DNA of 19,388 nucleotides from Bacteroidetes bacterium QH_1_64_81 (GTDB lineage: Bacteria; Bacteroidota; Rhodothermia; Rhodothermales; Salinibacteraceae), in the NCBI GenBank assembly GCA_003022655.1, contig PXSX01000083.1:1-19388 (forward strand). The letters are read 5' to 3'. Below, in pieces: positions 6,681 to 14,124 of the stretch (position 1 is the stretch's first letter; the number at the start of each line of letters is the position of its first letter). The translations under genes and the position numbers were made by a program. Below the pieces are notes generated by a model. The model worked only from the letters and a program-made list of their open reading frames with translations. It was not told the origin of the DNA and did no database searches.

Positions 6681-8393
6681 ATGCGAAGCGAAGACCTGAT
6701 CTCCTCATTTGGGGAAATTGCCCGGTCCAAGGACATGGACCGGGACACGCTGCAGATCATCGTCGAGGACGTGTTTCGCGCGATGCTCCGCAAGCGGTAT
6801 GGGTCGGATGAGGCCTTCGAGATCATCTTCAATCCGAAGCAGGGGGACATCCAAATCCTCCACATTCAGGAGGTCGTGGGCGACTGGGACCTGGTCGATC
6901 CGGTGACGGAAATTAAGCGTTCCGACGCCAAGGAGATTGACGAGGGCTTCGAGGTAGGGGACGAGGTGGCCGGCGAGTTGGACATCAGTGAGTTTGGGCG
7001 GCGGGCCGTGATGACCGCGCGACAGACCTTCCGGCAGCGCATCCGTGACATTGAGAAGGAGCAAGTCTACCAGGAATACACCGAGCTGATTGGGAAGGTC
7101 GTGGTCGGCGAGATCTACCAGGTGCGCCGGCACGAGACGCTCCTGATGCACGAGGACACCGAACTGGTGCTGCCTCGCGATGAGCAGATTCCTGGCGACC
7201 ATTACCGGAAGGGCAACATGCTCCGCACGGTCGTGAAGGAGGTGCGTCGGGACGCCGGGAGCGACCCGCAAGTGGTGGTGAGCCGAACCTCGCCGGTCTT
7301 CATGGAGCGCCTCTTCGAAGTGGAGGTGCCCGAGGTGCACGACGGCATCGTGGAGATCAAGAAGGTCGCCCGGATTCCGGGGGACCGCGCCAAAGTGGCC
7401 GTGGCGAGCCACGACGAGAAGGTGGATCCTGTGGGCGCCTGCGTCGGGGTGAAGGGGGTGCGGATCAACGCCGTCGTCCGGGAGCTCTCGGACGAGAACA
7501 TCGACGTGATGCAGTGGTCGGACGACCCGGAGGAGCTCATTGCCCGGGCCCTGTCCCCGGCCGAGCCGACAAACGTGACCCTGAACGAGGATTCGGAGTC
7601 GCCACGTGCCCGCGTAGAAGTACCGGCCGACGAGGTTAGTCAGGCCATCGGCAAGCGAGGCGTCAACATCAAACTCGCGTCGCGACTGACGGGCTTCGAG
7701 ATTGACGTCTACCGCGAAATTCCGCCGGACGAGGAGGACATTGACATCGAGCAGTTTGGCGATGAGCTTGCAGACGAGACGATTGAGAAGCTCAAGCACA
7801 TTGGCTGCGACACCGGGAAGGCAGTGCTTGAGCTCTCGGTCGATGCCCTGACCCGCCGTGCCGACCTAGATCGGGAGACGGCCGAGCGCGTGTTGGACAT
7901 TATCGAAACCGAATTCGAGAAGGGACCGGGCATCATCGAAGCGATCCGGCAGGGGCGCTTTACCGTAGAGTCGGTGGGAGGCCCCGGAGAAACGGAGACG
8001 GACGGGACCACCCCCGGCGAATCCGCCGACGAGGGACAGGCTCGAGAACGGACCCACGAGACCACAGACGATTCGGCCGCCACAGACGAGGCGCCCGCCG
8101 AGACGACCGAGCAGGTCGAGGCAGAGACAAGCGAGGCTGCGGGCGACGAGGGAGCGCCGGATGGGGACGCCGACTCTGCCGAGCAAGAGGCCTCGGCCGT
8201 CGAACCGGAAACCGCGCCGGCCCCCGAGGCCGAACCGCAAGGGGACGCCGCCGAACCGGCCTCGACGGACGAGACGACAAACGAGGACGCAGACGAATCC
8301 GCAGACTCACAGACGGCCGACGCATCGAATGCGGCTGCGTCGCCGTCCGAAGAGCCCGACGCCGTCCAAGGCGAATCAGAGGTTACGTCGTAA
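6681..8393 (+). CDS. nusA: transcription termination/antitermination factor NusA with a long acidic C-terminal tail
   Basis: NusA binds RNA polymerase and nascent RNA and modulates pausing, termination and antitermination. In the 570-aa product I see the N-terminal polymerase-binding domain (1 to about 130), an S1 domain (about 137-200), KH1 with GVKGVR (256-261), KH2 with GKRG (324-327), and a helical C-terminal unit (about 360-420) resembling the acidic-repeat/HhH region. Residues from about 434 to the end form a low-complexity tail very rich in Glu, Asp, Ala, Thr and Pro. I do not recall such a tail in NusA of non-halophiles. The start MRSEDLISSFGEIA at 6681 is chosen because NusA proteins begin there; an in-frame ATG at 6621 would add 20 non-conserved residues. 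It lies between rimP and infB. Confidence 0.96.
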   Translation: MRSEDLISSFGEIARSKDMDRDTLQIIVEDVFRAMLRKRYGSDEAFEIIFNPKQGDIQILHIQEVVGDWDLVDPVTEIKRSDAKEIDEGFEVGDEVAGELDISEFGRRAVMTARQTFRQRIRDIEKEQVYQEYTELIGKVVVGEIYQVRRHETLLMHEDTELVLPRDEQIPGDHYRKGNMLRTVVKEVRRDAGSDPQVVVSRTSPVFMERLFEVEVPEVHDGIVEIKKVARIPGDRAKVAVASHDEKVDPVGACVGVKGVRINAVVRELSDENIDVMQWSDDPEELIARALSPAEPTNVTLNEDSESPRARVEVPADEVSQAIGKRGVNIKLASRLTGFEIDVYREIPPDEEDIDIEQFGDELADETIEKLKHIGCDTGKAVLELSVDALTRRADLDRETAERVLDIIETEFEKGPGIIEAIRQGRFTVESVGGPGETETDGTTPGESADEGQARERTHETTDDSAATDEAPAETTEQVEAETSEAAGDEGAPDGDADSAEQEASAVEPETAPAPEAEPQGDAAEPASTDETTNEDADESADSQTADASNAAASPSEEPDAVQGESEVTS

Positions 8394-8405
8394 CGGGGTT
8401 CGTAA

Positions 8406-8428
8406 GGCGGACGAATTGACTGTTCGCC
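8406..8428 (+). other. small hairpin in the nusA-infB spacer
   Basis: GGCGGAC (8406-8412) pairs with GTTCGCC (8422-8428) with one G-T wobble around a 9-nt loop. It lies 12 bp after the nusA stop and 36 bp before infB. No T-run follows, so it is more likely an mRNA processing or structural element than a terminator, or chance. Confidence 0.3.
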
Positions 8429-8464
8429 GTTTCGCAGGTTGATCGAGCACCAACCGATTGCCTT

Positions 8465-11365
8465 ATGGCAACCAAGACGAAAGACTTTGAAGAACAGAAA
8501 CTCTTCCAGGTAGTCCGGGAGCTGAATGTCTCTCAGGACCGGGTGGTCGAGTTTCTGGAGGACGAAGGCTACGAGGACGCCCTCTCCGGCTCCGGTCTTA
8601 ATGCGAAGATCGTTGATGAGGAAGCGTACCTCGTGTTGCGGGAGGAGTACGCTGACGATGCTGAAGCGGCCGCCCGAATCCGTGAGCTCCGGTCTCAAGA
8701 GGAGGATAGCGGCCCGGAGCGGGGCGAGGTGGCCACCCTCGATGAGGACCGAGAGGCTGAGCCCGAACCGTCCGACGAGGAGGAAACTGAAGCCCCAGTT
8801 TCCGAGGAAGCGGACACCGTGAAAGAGGGCCTTGAGGAGCCTGAGGAGCCCGAAACCACCGAGGAGCCCGAAGCCGTTGAGGAGTCTGCTCCGGCTGAGG
8901 AAGTGACAGACGAGACTCCAGACCCCGCGCCAGAGGCCCCTGCTGCCGAGGAAGCGGTGGAGGAGGCTCCGACCGACGAGGCCGAAGACGGGGCCGAGCC
9001 GGAGGCTCCGGCGGCCGACGAAGACGTTGCGGCGGAAGGAAAGCCCGACGAGGCCGAAGCGCCGGCCGAAGGACCGGTCGAAGATGAGGAACCTGCCGCC
9101 GAAGAGGAACAGCCCGAGGCAGCCCCTGAAGAAGCCGAGGAGCAAGAAGCGGCTCCTGAAGCCCCGCAGGAAGAGCCGAGCGCTCAGGCCACGGATGAGG
9201 CGCCTGCTGGAGAAGCGGAAGCGACCGGCGAGGACGAAGACGACACCGTCAAGGCCGGGCGCTACCATCTGAAAGGGCCGAATGTGGTTGGTAAGATGGA
9301 CAGCGACCAGCTACAGCGCCCGCAGCGCAAGCGCAAACGTAAGGAAAAGGACAAAGACGAGAAGAAGAAAGACAAGAAAAGCAAGGACAAAAAGAAGCAG
9401 AAGGACAAGAAACAGAAGAAGCAGCAGAAGCAGAAACAAAAGGGCGGTGGACCCGACGAAGAGGACATTGAGCAGACGATTCAGGAGACACTCCAGGAGC
9501 TCGAACAGGGGGCCAGCCGCGAACGTCAGCGTCGTCGTCGTCGCCGTCGGAAGCGCCACGAGGAGGAGCGGGAGCGACGTCGCGAGCGCAAGCGGGAACA
9601 GGAAAATATCCTCGAGGTGACCGAGTTCGTCACCACCGGCGAGCTCGCCAACCTCATCGGGGAGCCCGTCAGCGACGTGATCGACGCGTTGTTCGACGCG
9701 GGCATGATGGTGTCGATCAACCAGCGTCTTGACCGTGAAACGATCGAGTTTGTGGCCGACGAATACGGTTACGAGGTCGAGTTCGTCGCGGAGCGAGACA
9801 CGGAGGCCCTCGAGGTTGAAGAAGACGATCCGGAGGACCTCGAACCGCGGGCACCGGTCGTGACCGTGATGGGGCATGTCGATCACGGCAAGACCTCGCT
9901 GCTCGACTACATCCGGAACGCCAACGTGGTAGCCGGGGAGGAGGGCGGCATTACTCAGCACGTGGGCGCTCACTACGTGGAGCTCACCGATCACGACGAC
10001 GAGGCCATCACCTTCCTCGACACGCCGGGCCACGAGGCCTTCACGGCCATGCGGGCCCGCGGAGCGAAAGCCACCGACCTTGTCATTCTGGTGGTGGCCG
10101 CCGACGACTCGGTGATGCCCCAGACCAAGGAGGCCATCAACCACGCGCAGGCCGCCGACGTGCCGATCGTGGTCGCCATCAACAAGATGGACAAGCGCGA
10201 GTCCGACGCGGAGAAGGTCCGTGCGGAGCTCGCGGAGCAAAATGTTTTGGTTGAGGAGTACGGCGGCGACGTGCAGGCCGCGGAGGTGTCCGCCAAGACT
10301 GGTGAAGGCATCGACGAGCTGCTCGACAAGGTTATCCTGCAGTCCGAGATCATGGAGTTGCACGCCAACCCGAACCGAGAGGCGTCCGGTGTCATCATTG
10401 AGAGCCGACTGGAGAAGGGCCGTGGAAACGTGATTACGGTCCTTGTTCAGAACGGCACCCTCGAAACCGGCGATCCCTTCCTGGCCGGCATCCACAGCGG
10501 CAGTGTTCGCGCCATGTTCGACGAGCGAGACAACCGCATCGAGTCGGTCGGTCCCTCTCAGCCCGCGCTCGTGCTCGGCTGCGACGGGTCCCCCGAGGTG
10601 GGCGACCAGTTCGTGGTGATGGAGGACGAAGGCGAAGCTCGCGACGTGGCCCAGGAGCGCCAGCGGATCCACCGCGAGCAGGAGCTGCGGCGTCAGAGCC
10701 AAGTCTCGCTCGATCAGGTAAGCCGGCAGATGGCCGAGGGCGAGTTCCACGAACTCAACCTCATCATCAAGGCGGACGTAGGCGGCTCGGTCGAGGCCCT
10801 CTCCGACGCCCTCTTGAAACTCAAGACCGACGAGGTGGCCGTCAGCGTCATCCACAGCGGCGTGGGGGCCATCACTGAAAGCGACGTGATGCTGGCCCGC
10901 GCGTCTGATGCTATCATCCTAGGCTTTCAGGTGCGGCCCACCTCCGGCGCCCGCGAGGCTGCCAACCGTGAGGACGTCGACATTCGCACCTACTCGGTCA
11001 TCTACTCGGCCATCGAGGATGTGCGCGACGCCCTCGAAGGGCTCCTCTCCCCCGAGCGGCGGGAGGAAACCAGAGGCCGCGCCGAGGTGCGGGAGACCTT
11101 TGGCGTCCCCGACGTGGGCACCGTGGCGGGCTGCTACGTGAATGAGGGCACCGTGGGCCGAAATCACAAGGTGCGCGTGGTGCGCGACGGCGTGGTGGAG
11201 TACGAAGGCGAGATCGACTCCCTCAAACGCTTCGAGGACGACGTCAAAGAGGTGCAAAGCGGATACGAATGTGGCCTCTCCGTCCAGAACTTCGACGATG
11301 TGAAGATTGGCGACGAGCTCGAAACCTACGTGGTCGTCGAAGAGAAGCGCGAACTTGAAGTCTAG
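8465..11365 (+). CDS. infB: translation initiation factor IF-2
   Basis: IF2 is the GTPase that places initiator fMet-tRNA on the ribosome and promotes subunit joining. The 966-aa product has an IF2_N-like domain at the very N-terminus (1 to about 60), an acidic linker (about 78-260), a Lys-rich run (about 287-328), an Arg-rich run (about 350-380), a second IF2_N domain (382 to about 435), then the G domain: GHVDHGKT (470-477), DTPGHEA (from 519), NKMDK (573-577) and SAK (609-611). The downstream domains binding ribosome and fMet-tRNA are complete. All GTP-binding motifs are intact. The linker shows extreme charge segregation (acidic block, then Lys block, then Arg block), and four perfect CGT repeats at 9530-9541 encode part of the Arg run. 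The ATG at 8465 leads straight into conserved sequence. Confidence 0.97.
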   Translation: MATKTKDFEEQKLFQVVRELNVSQDRVVEFLEDEGYEDALSGSGLNAKIVDEEAYLVLREEYADDAEAAARIRELRSQEEDSGPERGEVATLDEDREAEPEPSDEEETEAPVSEEADTVKEGLEEPEEPETTEEPEAVEESAPAEEVTDETPDPAPEAPAAEEAVEEAPTDEAEDGAEPEAPAADEDVAAEGKPDEAEAPAEGPVEDEEPAAEEEQPEAAPEEAEEQEAAPEAPQEEPSAQATDEAPAGEAEATGEDEDDTVKAGRYHLKGPNVVGKMDSDQLQRPQRKRKRKEKDKDEKKKDKKSKDKKKQKDKKQKKQQKQKQKGGGPDEEDIEQTIQETLQELEQGASRERQRRRRRRRKRHEEERERRRERKREQENILEVTEFVTTGELANLIGEPVSDVIDALFDAGMMVSINQRLDRETIEFVADEYGYEVEFVAERDTEALEVEEDDPEDLEPRAPVVTVMGHVDHGKTSLLDYIRNANVVAGEEGGITQHVGAHYVELTDHDDEAITFLDTPGHEAFTAMRARGAKATDLVILVVAADDSVMPQTKEAINHAQAADVPIVVAINKMDKRESDAEKVRAELAEQNVLVEEYGGDVQAAEVSAKTGEGIDELLDKVILQSEIMELHANPNREASGVIIESRLEKGRGNVITVLVQNGTLETGDPFLAGIHSGSVRAMFDERDNRIESVGPSQPALVLGCDGSPEVGDQFVVMEDEGEARDVAQERQRIHREQELRRQSQVSLDQVSRQMAEGEFHELNLIIKADVGGSVEALSDALLKLKTDEVAVSVIHSGVGAITESDVMLARASDAIILGFQVRPTSGAREAANREDVDIRTYSVIYSAIEDVRDALEGLLSPERREETRGRAEVRETFGVPDVGTVAGCYVNEGTVGRNHKVRVVRDGVVEYEGEIDSLKRFEDDVKEVQSGYECGLSVQNFDDVKIGDELETYVVVEEKRELEV

Positions 11366-11441
11366 TCTCCTCTGCCCCCTTACGTCGTCGCCACCCTGAA
11401 AGCGCGTCCCCTGCCGATTCACCTGACCCCCCCTGCCGGAG

Positions 11442-11840
11442 ATGAGCATCTACACCGAACGCGTCGCGGAACTCGTTCAGCGAGAAGTCGCTCGCATCCT
11501 CCAGCGCGACTACTCGGATCAGCTACAGCCAATGGTGACGATCACTCGTGCGCGCGTCACCGGCGACCTGTCGATCGCCTACATCTACGCCAGCGTGATG
11601 GGAGATACCTCCGAGGAGCGCGAGGCGACCTTCCGCCAGTTGAAGGCCCTCGCCGACGACATCCGAGAAAAGCTGGCCTCTCGGATTCGCCATGAGGTCC
11701 GCGAGATCCCGGAACTCAAGTTCTTCCACGACGAGTCCCTGGAGGAGGCCAAGCGGATGGAAAATCTGTTTGACCGCATCCGGGAGGAGCGGGAGCGGCG
11801 CCTCGAAGACTCCGACGATGCCCCGGAGGACGTGGAGTGA
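11442..11840 (+). CDS. rbfA: 30S ribosome-binding factor A
   Basis: RbfA is a cold-shock-associated 30S maturation factor acting at the 5' end helix of 16S rRNA. The 132-aa product has the family's single KH-like domain. It begins with a helix ([14 protein letters not shown]), then strands ([22 protein letters not shown]), a helix ([19 protein letters not shown]), and the characteristic [24 protein letters not shown] segment near residues 88-111. The short C-terminal tail is Glu/Asp-rich. It lies in the standard place between infB (76 bp upstream) and truB (41 bp downstream). The ATG at 11442 is supported by family alignment from memory. Confidence 0.95.
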   Translation: MSIYTERVAELVQREVARILQRDYSDQLQPMVTITRARVTGDLSIAYIYASVMGDTSEEREATFRQLKALADDIREKLASRIRHEVREIPELKFFHDESLEEAKRMENLFDRIREERERRLEDSDDAPEDVE

Positions 11841-11881
11841 CTCCGGGTCGTGGTTCCCTCTCTTAGACCCAGCGTCAACAC

Positions 11882-12610
11882 GTGTCTTCCGCCGCGGCAC
11901 AGCGCGACATTCCACCGGAGATGGTGTACACGCCCCCGGACCGCCCGACGACGTGGCGGGAGGGCGCCATCCTGCCTGTCGACAAGCCCAAGGCCCTCCC
12001 GTCCTTCGACGTGGTCGAGACTGTGCGTGAGGGGACCGGGGTGGCGAAGGTCGGCCACGCGGGCACGCTCGATCCGATGGCCACGGGACTGCTTATTGTG
12101 CTGGTGGCCCGCCCCGCCACGCGCCTGCAGGAGGCCTGCATGCACCTTCCCAAAACCTACGAGGCCACCCTGCGGCTCGGGGAAACCACCCCGTCCCACG
12201 ACACCGAGACGGAGATTGTCGAGCGCACCGACCCGTCGGGCGTGACCCGGGCGGACGTGGAGGCGGCGCGGGAAGAGTTCCTCGGGACCATCGAGCAAGT
12301 GCCGCCCATGTACTCGGCGGCCCAAATGGACGGAGAGCGGCTCTACGAGAAGGCCCGCCGTGGCGAGACCGTGGACCGCCGCCCTCGGCAGGTGGACATC
12401 GACCGGTTTGAGCTGACCGATTGGACTCCGCCGGAGGTCTCGTGCCGAATTGCGTGTTCGAAAGGCACGTACATCCGGGCCCTGGCCCGGGATTTGGGAG
12501 AGAAGCTCGGGGTGGGGGCCCACCTTACCGCCCTCCGCCGCACGGCCATCGGGTCTTTCTCGGTCGAGGAGAGCTGGACGCTGGCGGCCCTGGAGGAGAC
12601 ACTCTCGTAG
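11882..12610 (+). CDS. truB: tRNA pseudouridine(55) synthase TruB
   Basis: TruB converts U55 in the T-loop of tRNAs to pseudouridine. In the 242-aa product the catalytic Asp is D64 in GHAGTLDPMATGLL. Other family segments are present: PVDKPKALPSFDVV near the N-terminus, LPKTYEATLRLGETTPSHDTE, PPMYSAAQMDGERLYEKARRG, and CSKGTYIRALARDLGEKLG. The protein is shorter than the roughly 300-residue E. coli enzyme and ends soon after the catalytic core, lacking the C-terminal PUA-like RNA-binding domain. I believe this short form is common in Bacteroidota. The start is GTG, and no upstream alternative fits the family start. It is followed 18 bp later by ribF. Confidence 0.94.
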   Translation: MSSAAAQRDIPPEMVYTPPDRPTTWREGAILPVDKPKALPSFDVVETVREGTGVAKVGHAGTLDPMATGLLIVLVARPATRLQEACMHLPKTYEATLRLGETTPSHDTETEIVERTDPSGVTRADVEAAREEFLGTIEQVPPMYSAAQMDGERLYEKARRGETVDRRPRQVDIDRFELTDWTPPEVSCRIACSKGTYIRALARDLGEKLGVGAHLTALRRTAIGSFSVEESWTLAALEETLS

Positions 12611-12628
12611 GACGACTGCTCCCCCGCT

Positions 12629-13564
12629 ATGAAACGCGAAATTGGCTGGGATAACATCACCCACGACGACCGTTCAGTCGTCACCGTGGGAACGTTCGAC
12701 GGCGTCCACCGCGGCCATCAGGCCATCATCGAGTACCTCAACCGGCGGGCCGAAGAGCAGTCGGGCCCAAGCACTCTCGTCTCGTTCGATCCGCATCCGC
12801 GAGCCGTCGTCCACGGGGACGACGTACCGCTCCTTACGACCGTCGCCGAGCGGGCCGATCTCTTGGAGGAGCTCGGCCTCGATCGCTTCGTGGTCGTGCC
12901 CTTCTCGATGGACTTCGCGCAGCTCGGCCCCGAAGAATACGTCCGCGACGTGCTGGTGAAGCGCATCGGGGTCCAGGAAATCACCGTGGGCTACGACCAT
13001 CGGTTCGGAAAAGACCGGGCCGGCGACGTGGACCTCCTCCGTGAACTCGGCGGGCGGTACGGGTTCGAGACCGACGTCATTCCGCCGCAGGAGGTCGACC
13101 ACGACGTGGTGTCGTCGAGTTCCATTCGATCCCTGTTGGTCGAAGAGGGGGCGATTGAACCGGCGAATGAGCGTCTGGGCCGCCCGTATCAGCTCGATGG
13201 AATTGTGGCCCGGGGCGAAGGGCGGGGCCGCAAGCTTGGGTACCCGACCGCCAACCTTGCCCTCGAGGATGCCCGGAAGCTCATTCCAAAACGGGGCGTG
13301 TACGCCACTCGCGTCACACTTCCCGACGGCCGTCAACGCGGCGGAATGATGAACATTGGCCGGCGCCCTACCTTCGACGAGATGGACGTGACGGTAGAGG
13401 TCCATCTCCTTGACTTTGAGGGCGACTTGTATGGGGAGTGTCTCTCTGTTCAGTTCCTGCAAAGATTGAGAGACGAACAGAAGTTTCAGTCGGCGGAGGC
13501 TCTGGCGGCGCAACTTTCGGAAGACGAAGGACGTTGCAAGACCGTTGTCGGAGCCATGGCCTGA
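12629..13564 (+). CDS. ribF: bifunctional riboflavin kinase / FAD synthetase
   Basis: RibF phosphorylates riboflavin to FMN and adenylylates FMN to FAD. The 311-aa product has the N-terminal nucleotidyltransferase (FAD synthetase) domain with GTFDGVHRGH at residues 21-30, the VGYDHRFGKDRAGD segment and the SSSSIRSLL segment. The C-terminal riboflavin kinase domain carries GRKLGYPTAN (PTAN at 206-209) and GVYATRV/MMNIGRRPTFD strands, ending at the usual helix (LRDEQKF..AEALAAQLSEDE). Both activities look intact. ATG follows truB by 18 bp, so the two are likely cotranscribed. The truB-ribF-rpsO neighbourhood is frequent in bacteria. Confidence 0.95.
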   Translation: MKREIGWDNITHDDRSVVTVGTFDGVHRGHQAIIEYLNRRAEEQSGPSTLVSFDPHPRAVVHGDDVPLLTTVAERADLLEELGLDRFVVVPFSMDFAQLGPEEYVRDVLVKRIGVQEITVGYDHRFGKDRAGDVDLLRELGGRYGFETDVIPPQEVDHDVVSSSSIRSLLVEEGAIEPANERLGRPYQLDGIVARGEGRGRKLGYPTANLALEDARKLIPKRGVYATRVTLPDGRQRGGMMNIGRRPTFDEMDVTVEVHLLDFEGDLYGECLSVQFLQRLRDEQKFQSAEALAAQLSEDEGRCKTVVGAMA

Positions 13565-13640
13565 CGCCCGGTCTGCCGACTGGTGTTCTGGCGGATTGGC
13601 TCGGCACCGTCACCCGCGAAACTGCATAGTCCTCGCGGTT

Positions 13641-13669
13641 CTTCTTTAGCATGGTAAAATCTAAAGAGG
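13641..13669 (+). promoter_or_regulatory. hairpin in the rpsO leader
   Basis: CTTCTTTAG (13641-13649) pairs with CTAAAGAGG (13661-13669), 9 bp including one T-G wobble, around an 11-nt loop. It ends 15 bp before the rpsO ATG. S15 represses its own translation through leader structures in several bacteria, so a regulatory role is plausible but not demonstrated. This spacer also lies where an rpsO promoter would be. Confidence 0.4.
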
Positions 13670-13684
13670 TACCCACACCGCACG

Positions 13685-13951
13685 ATGATTACAAAGGAAG
13701 AGAAACAGGAAATTATTGATCGGTTCGGCAACGGACCGCATGACACGGGCACTCCCGAGGTGCAAATTGCGATTTTCACAAAGCGGATTCAACGCCTCAC
13801 GGAGCATCTCGAGGAGCATCCCAATGACAACTCCACGCGTCATGGGCTGCTCGATCTCGTCGGAAAACGTCAGCGCCTGCTCAACTATCTCGAAGAGAAT
13901 GAGATTGAGCGCTACCGCACAATTCGAGACGAACTCGAACTTCGGACGTAG
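13685..13951 (+). CDS. rpsO: 30S ribosomal protein S15
   Basis: S15 is a primary binder of the central domain of 16S rRNA and forms a bridge to the 50S subunit. The 88-aa product has the expected length and the DTGTPEVQIAIFTKRI and LLDLVGKRQRLLNYL segments. In the rRNA-binding loop, E. coli has KKDHHSRRGLL while this protein has PNDNSTRHGLL: the Asp is kept but the two His are Asn-Ser and the Ser is Thr. Bacteroides S15, from memory, has a similar D-x-S-T pattern, so this looks lineage-typical rather than defective and supports a Bacteroidota-related host. The ATG at 13685 is followed directly by conserved sequence. It precedes pnp, the classic rpsO-pnp pair. Confidence 0.96.
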   Translation: MITKEEKQEIIDRFGNGPHDTGTPEVQIAIFTKRIQRLTEHLEEHPNDNSTRHGLLDLVGKRQRLLNYLEENEIERYRTIRDELELRT

Positions 13952-13952
13952 T

Positions 13953-13990
13953 GCCTCCCACTCGCGGCGTCCCGGCGGTTGCCGGGAGGC
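13953..13990 (+). promoter_or_regulatory. competing hairpins in the rpsO-pnp spacer
   Basis: A compact hairpin TCCCGGC (13970-13976)/GCCGGGA (13981-13987) has a GGTT tetraloop. Its right arm overlaps GGGAGGC (13984-13990), which is the exact complement of GCCTCCC (13953-13959), just after the rpsO stop. The two pairings exclude each other. There is only a weak T-rich tail. It could be a terminator, an RNase processing site or a switch between rpsO and pnp. Confidence 0.55.
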
Positions 13991-14094
13991 CGTTGTTATA
14001 TGAGTGGACGTGTTGACGATCATTGAAGCGGGGCTCAGCCCTGTTGGAACCCCTTTCGTTATTTGTTGACCCTGAGCGCAGCAGATTGAGACTT

Positions 14095-14124
14095 ATGAAC
14101 CCTGAAGCAATGAACCCTGAAGCA
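14095..14124 (+). repeat. 15-bp perfect tandem duplication at the pnp start
   Basis: ATGAACCCTGAAGCA occurs twice head to tail (14095-14109 and 14110-14124), in frame with pnp. Each copy contains a potential start codon, so translation could begin at either, giving MNPEAMNPEA or MNPEA at the N-terminus. Confidence 0.95.

Noticed and set aside
7709..9268. Long open frame on the minus strand (519 codons) opposite nusA/infB
   Set aside because: It is the complement of the acidic low-complexity coding regions, giving Arg/Phe/Gly/Ser-rich artefactual sequence.
9311..10855. Long open frame on the minus strand opposite infB
   Set aside because: It is antisense to the IF2 G domain, and its His/Leu/Val-rich composition is typical of shadow frames.
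14023..14094. TTG start for pnp at 14023
   Set aside because: It gives 24 extra residues not expected in PNPase, and ATG codons closer to the conserved region are available.
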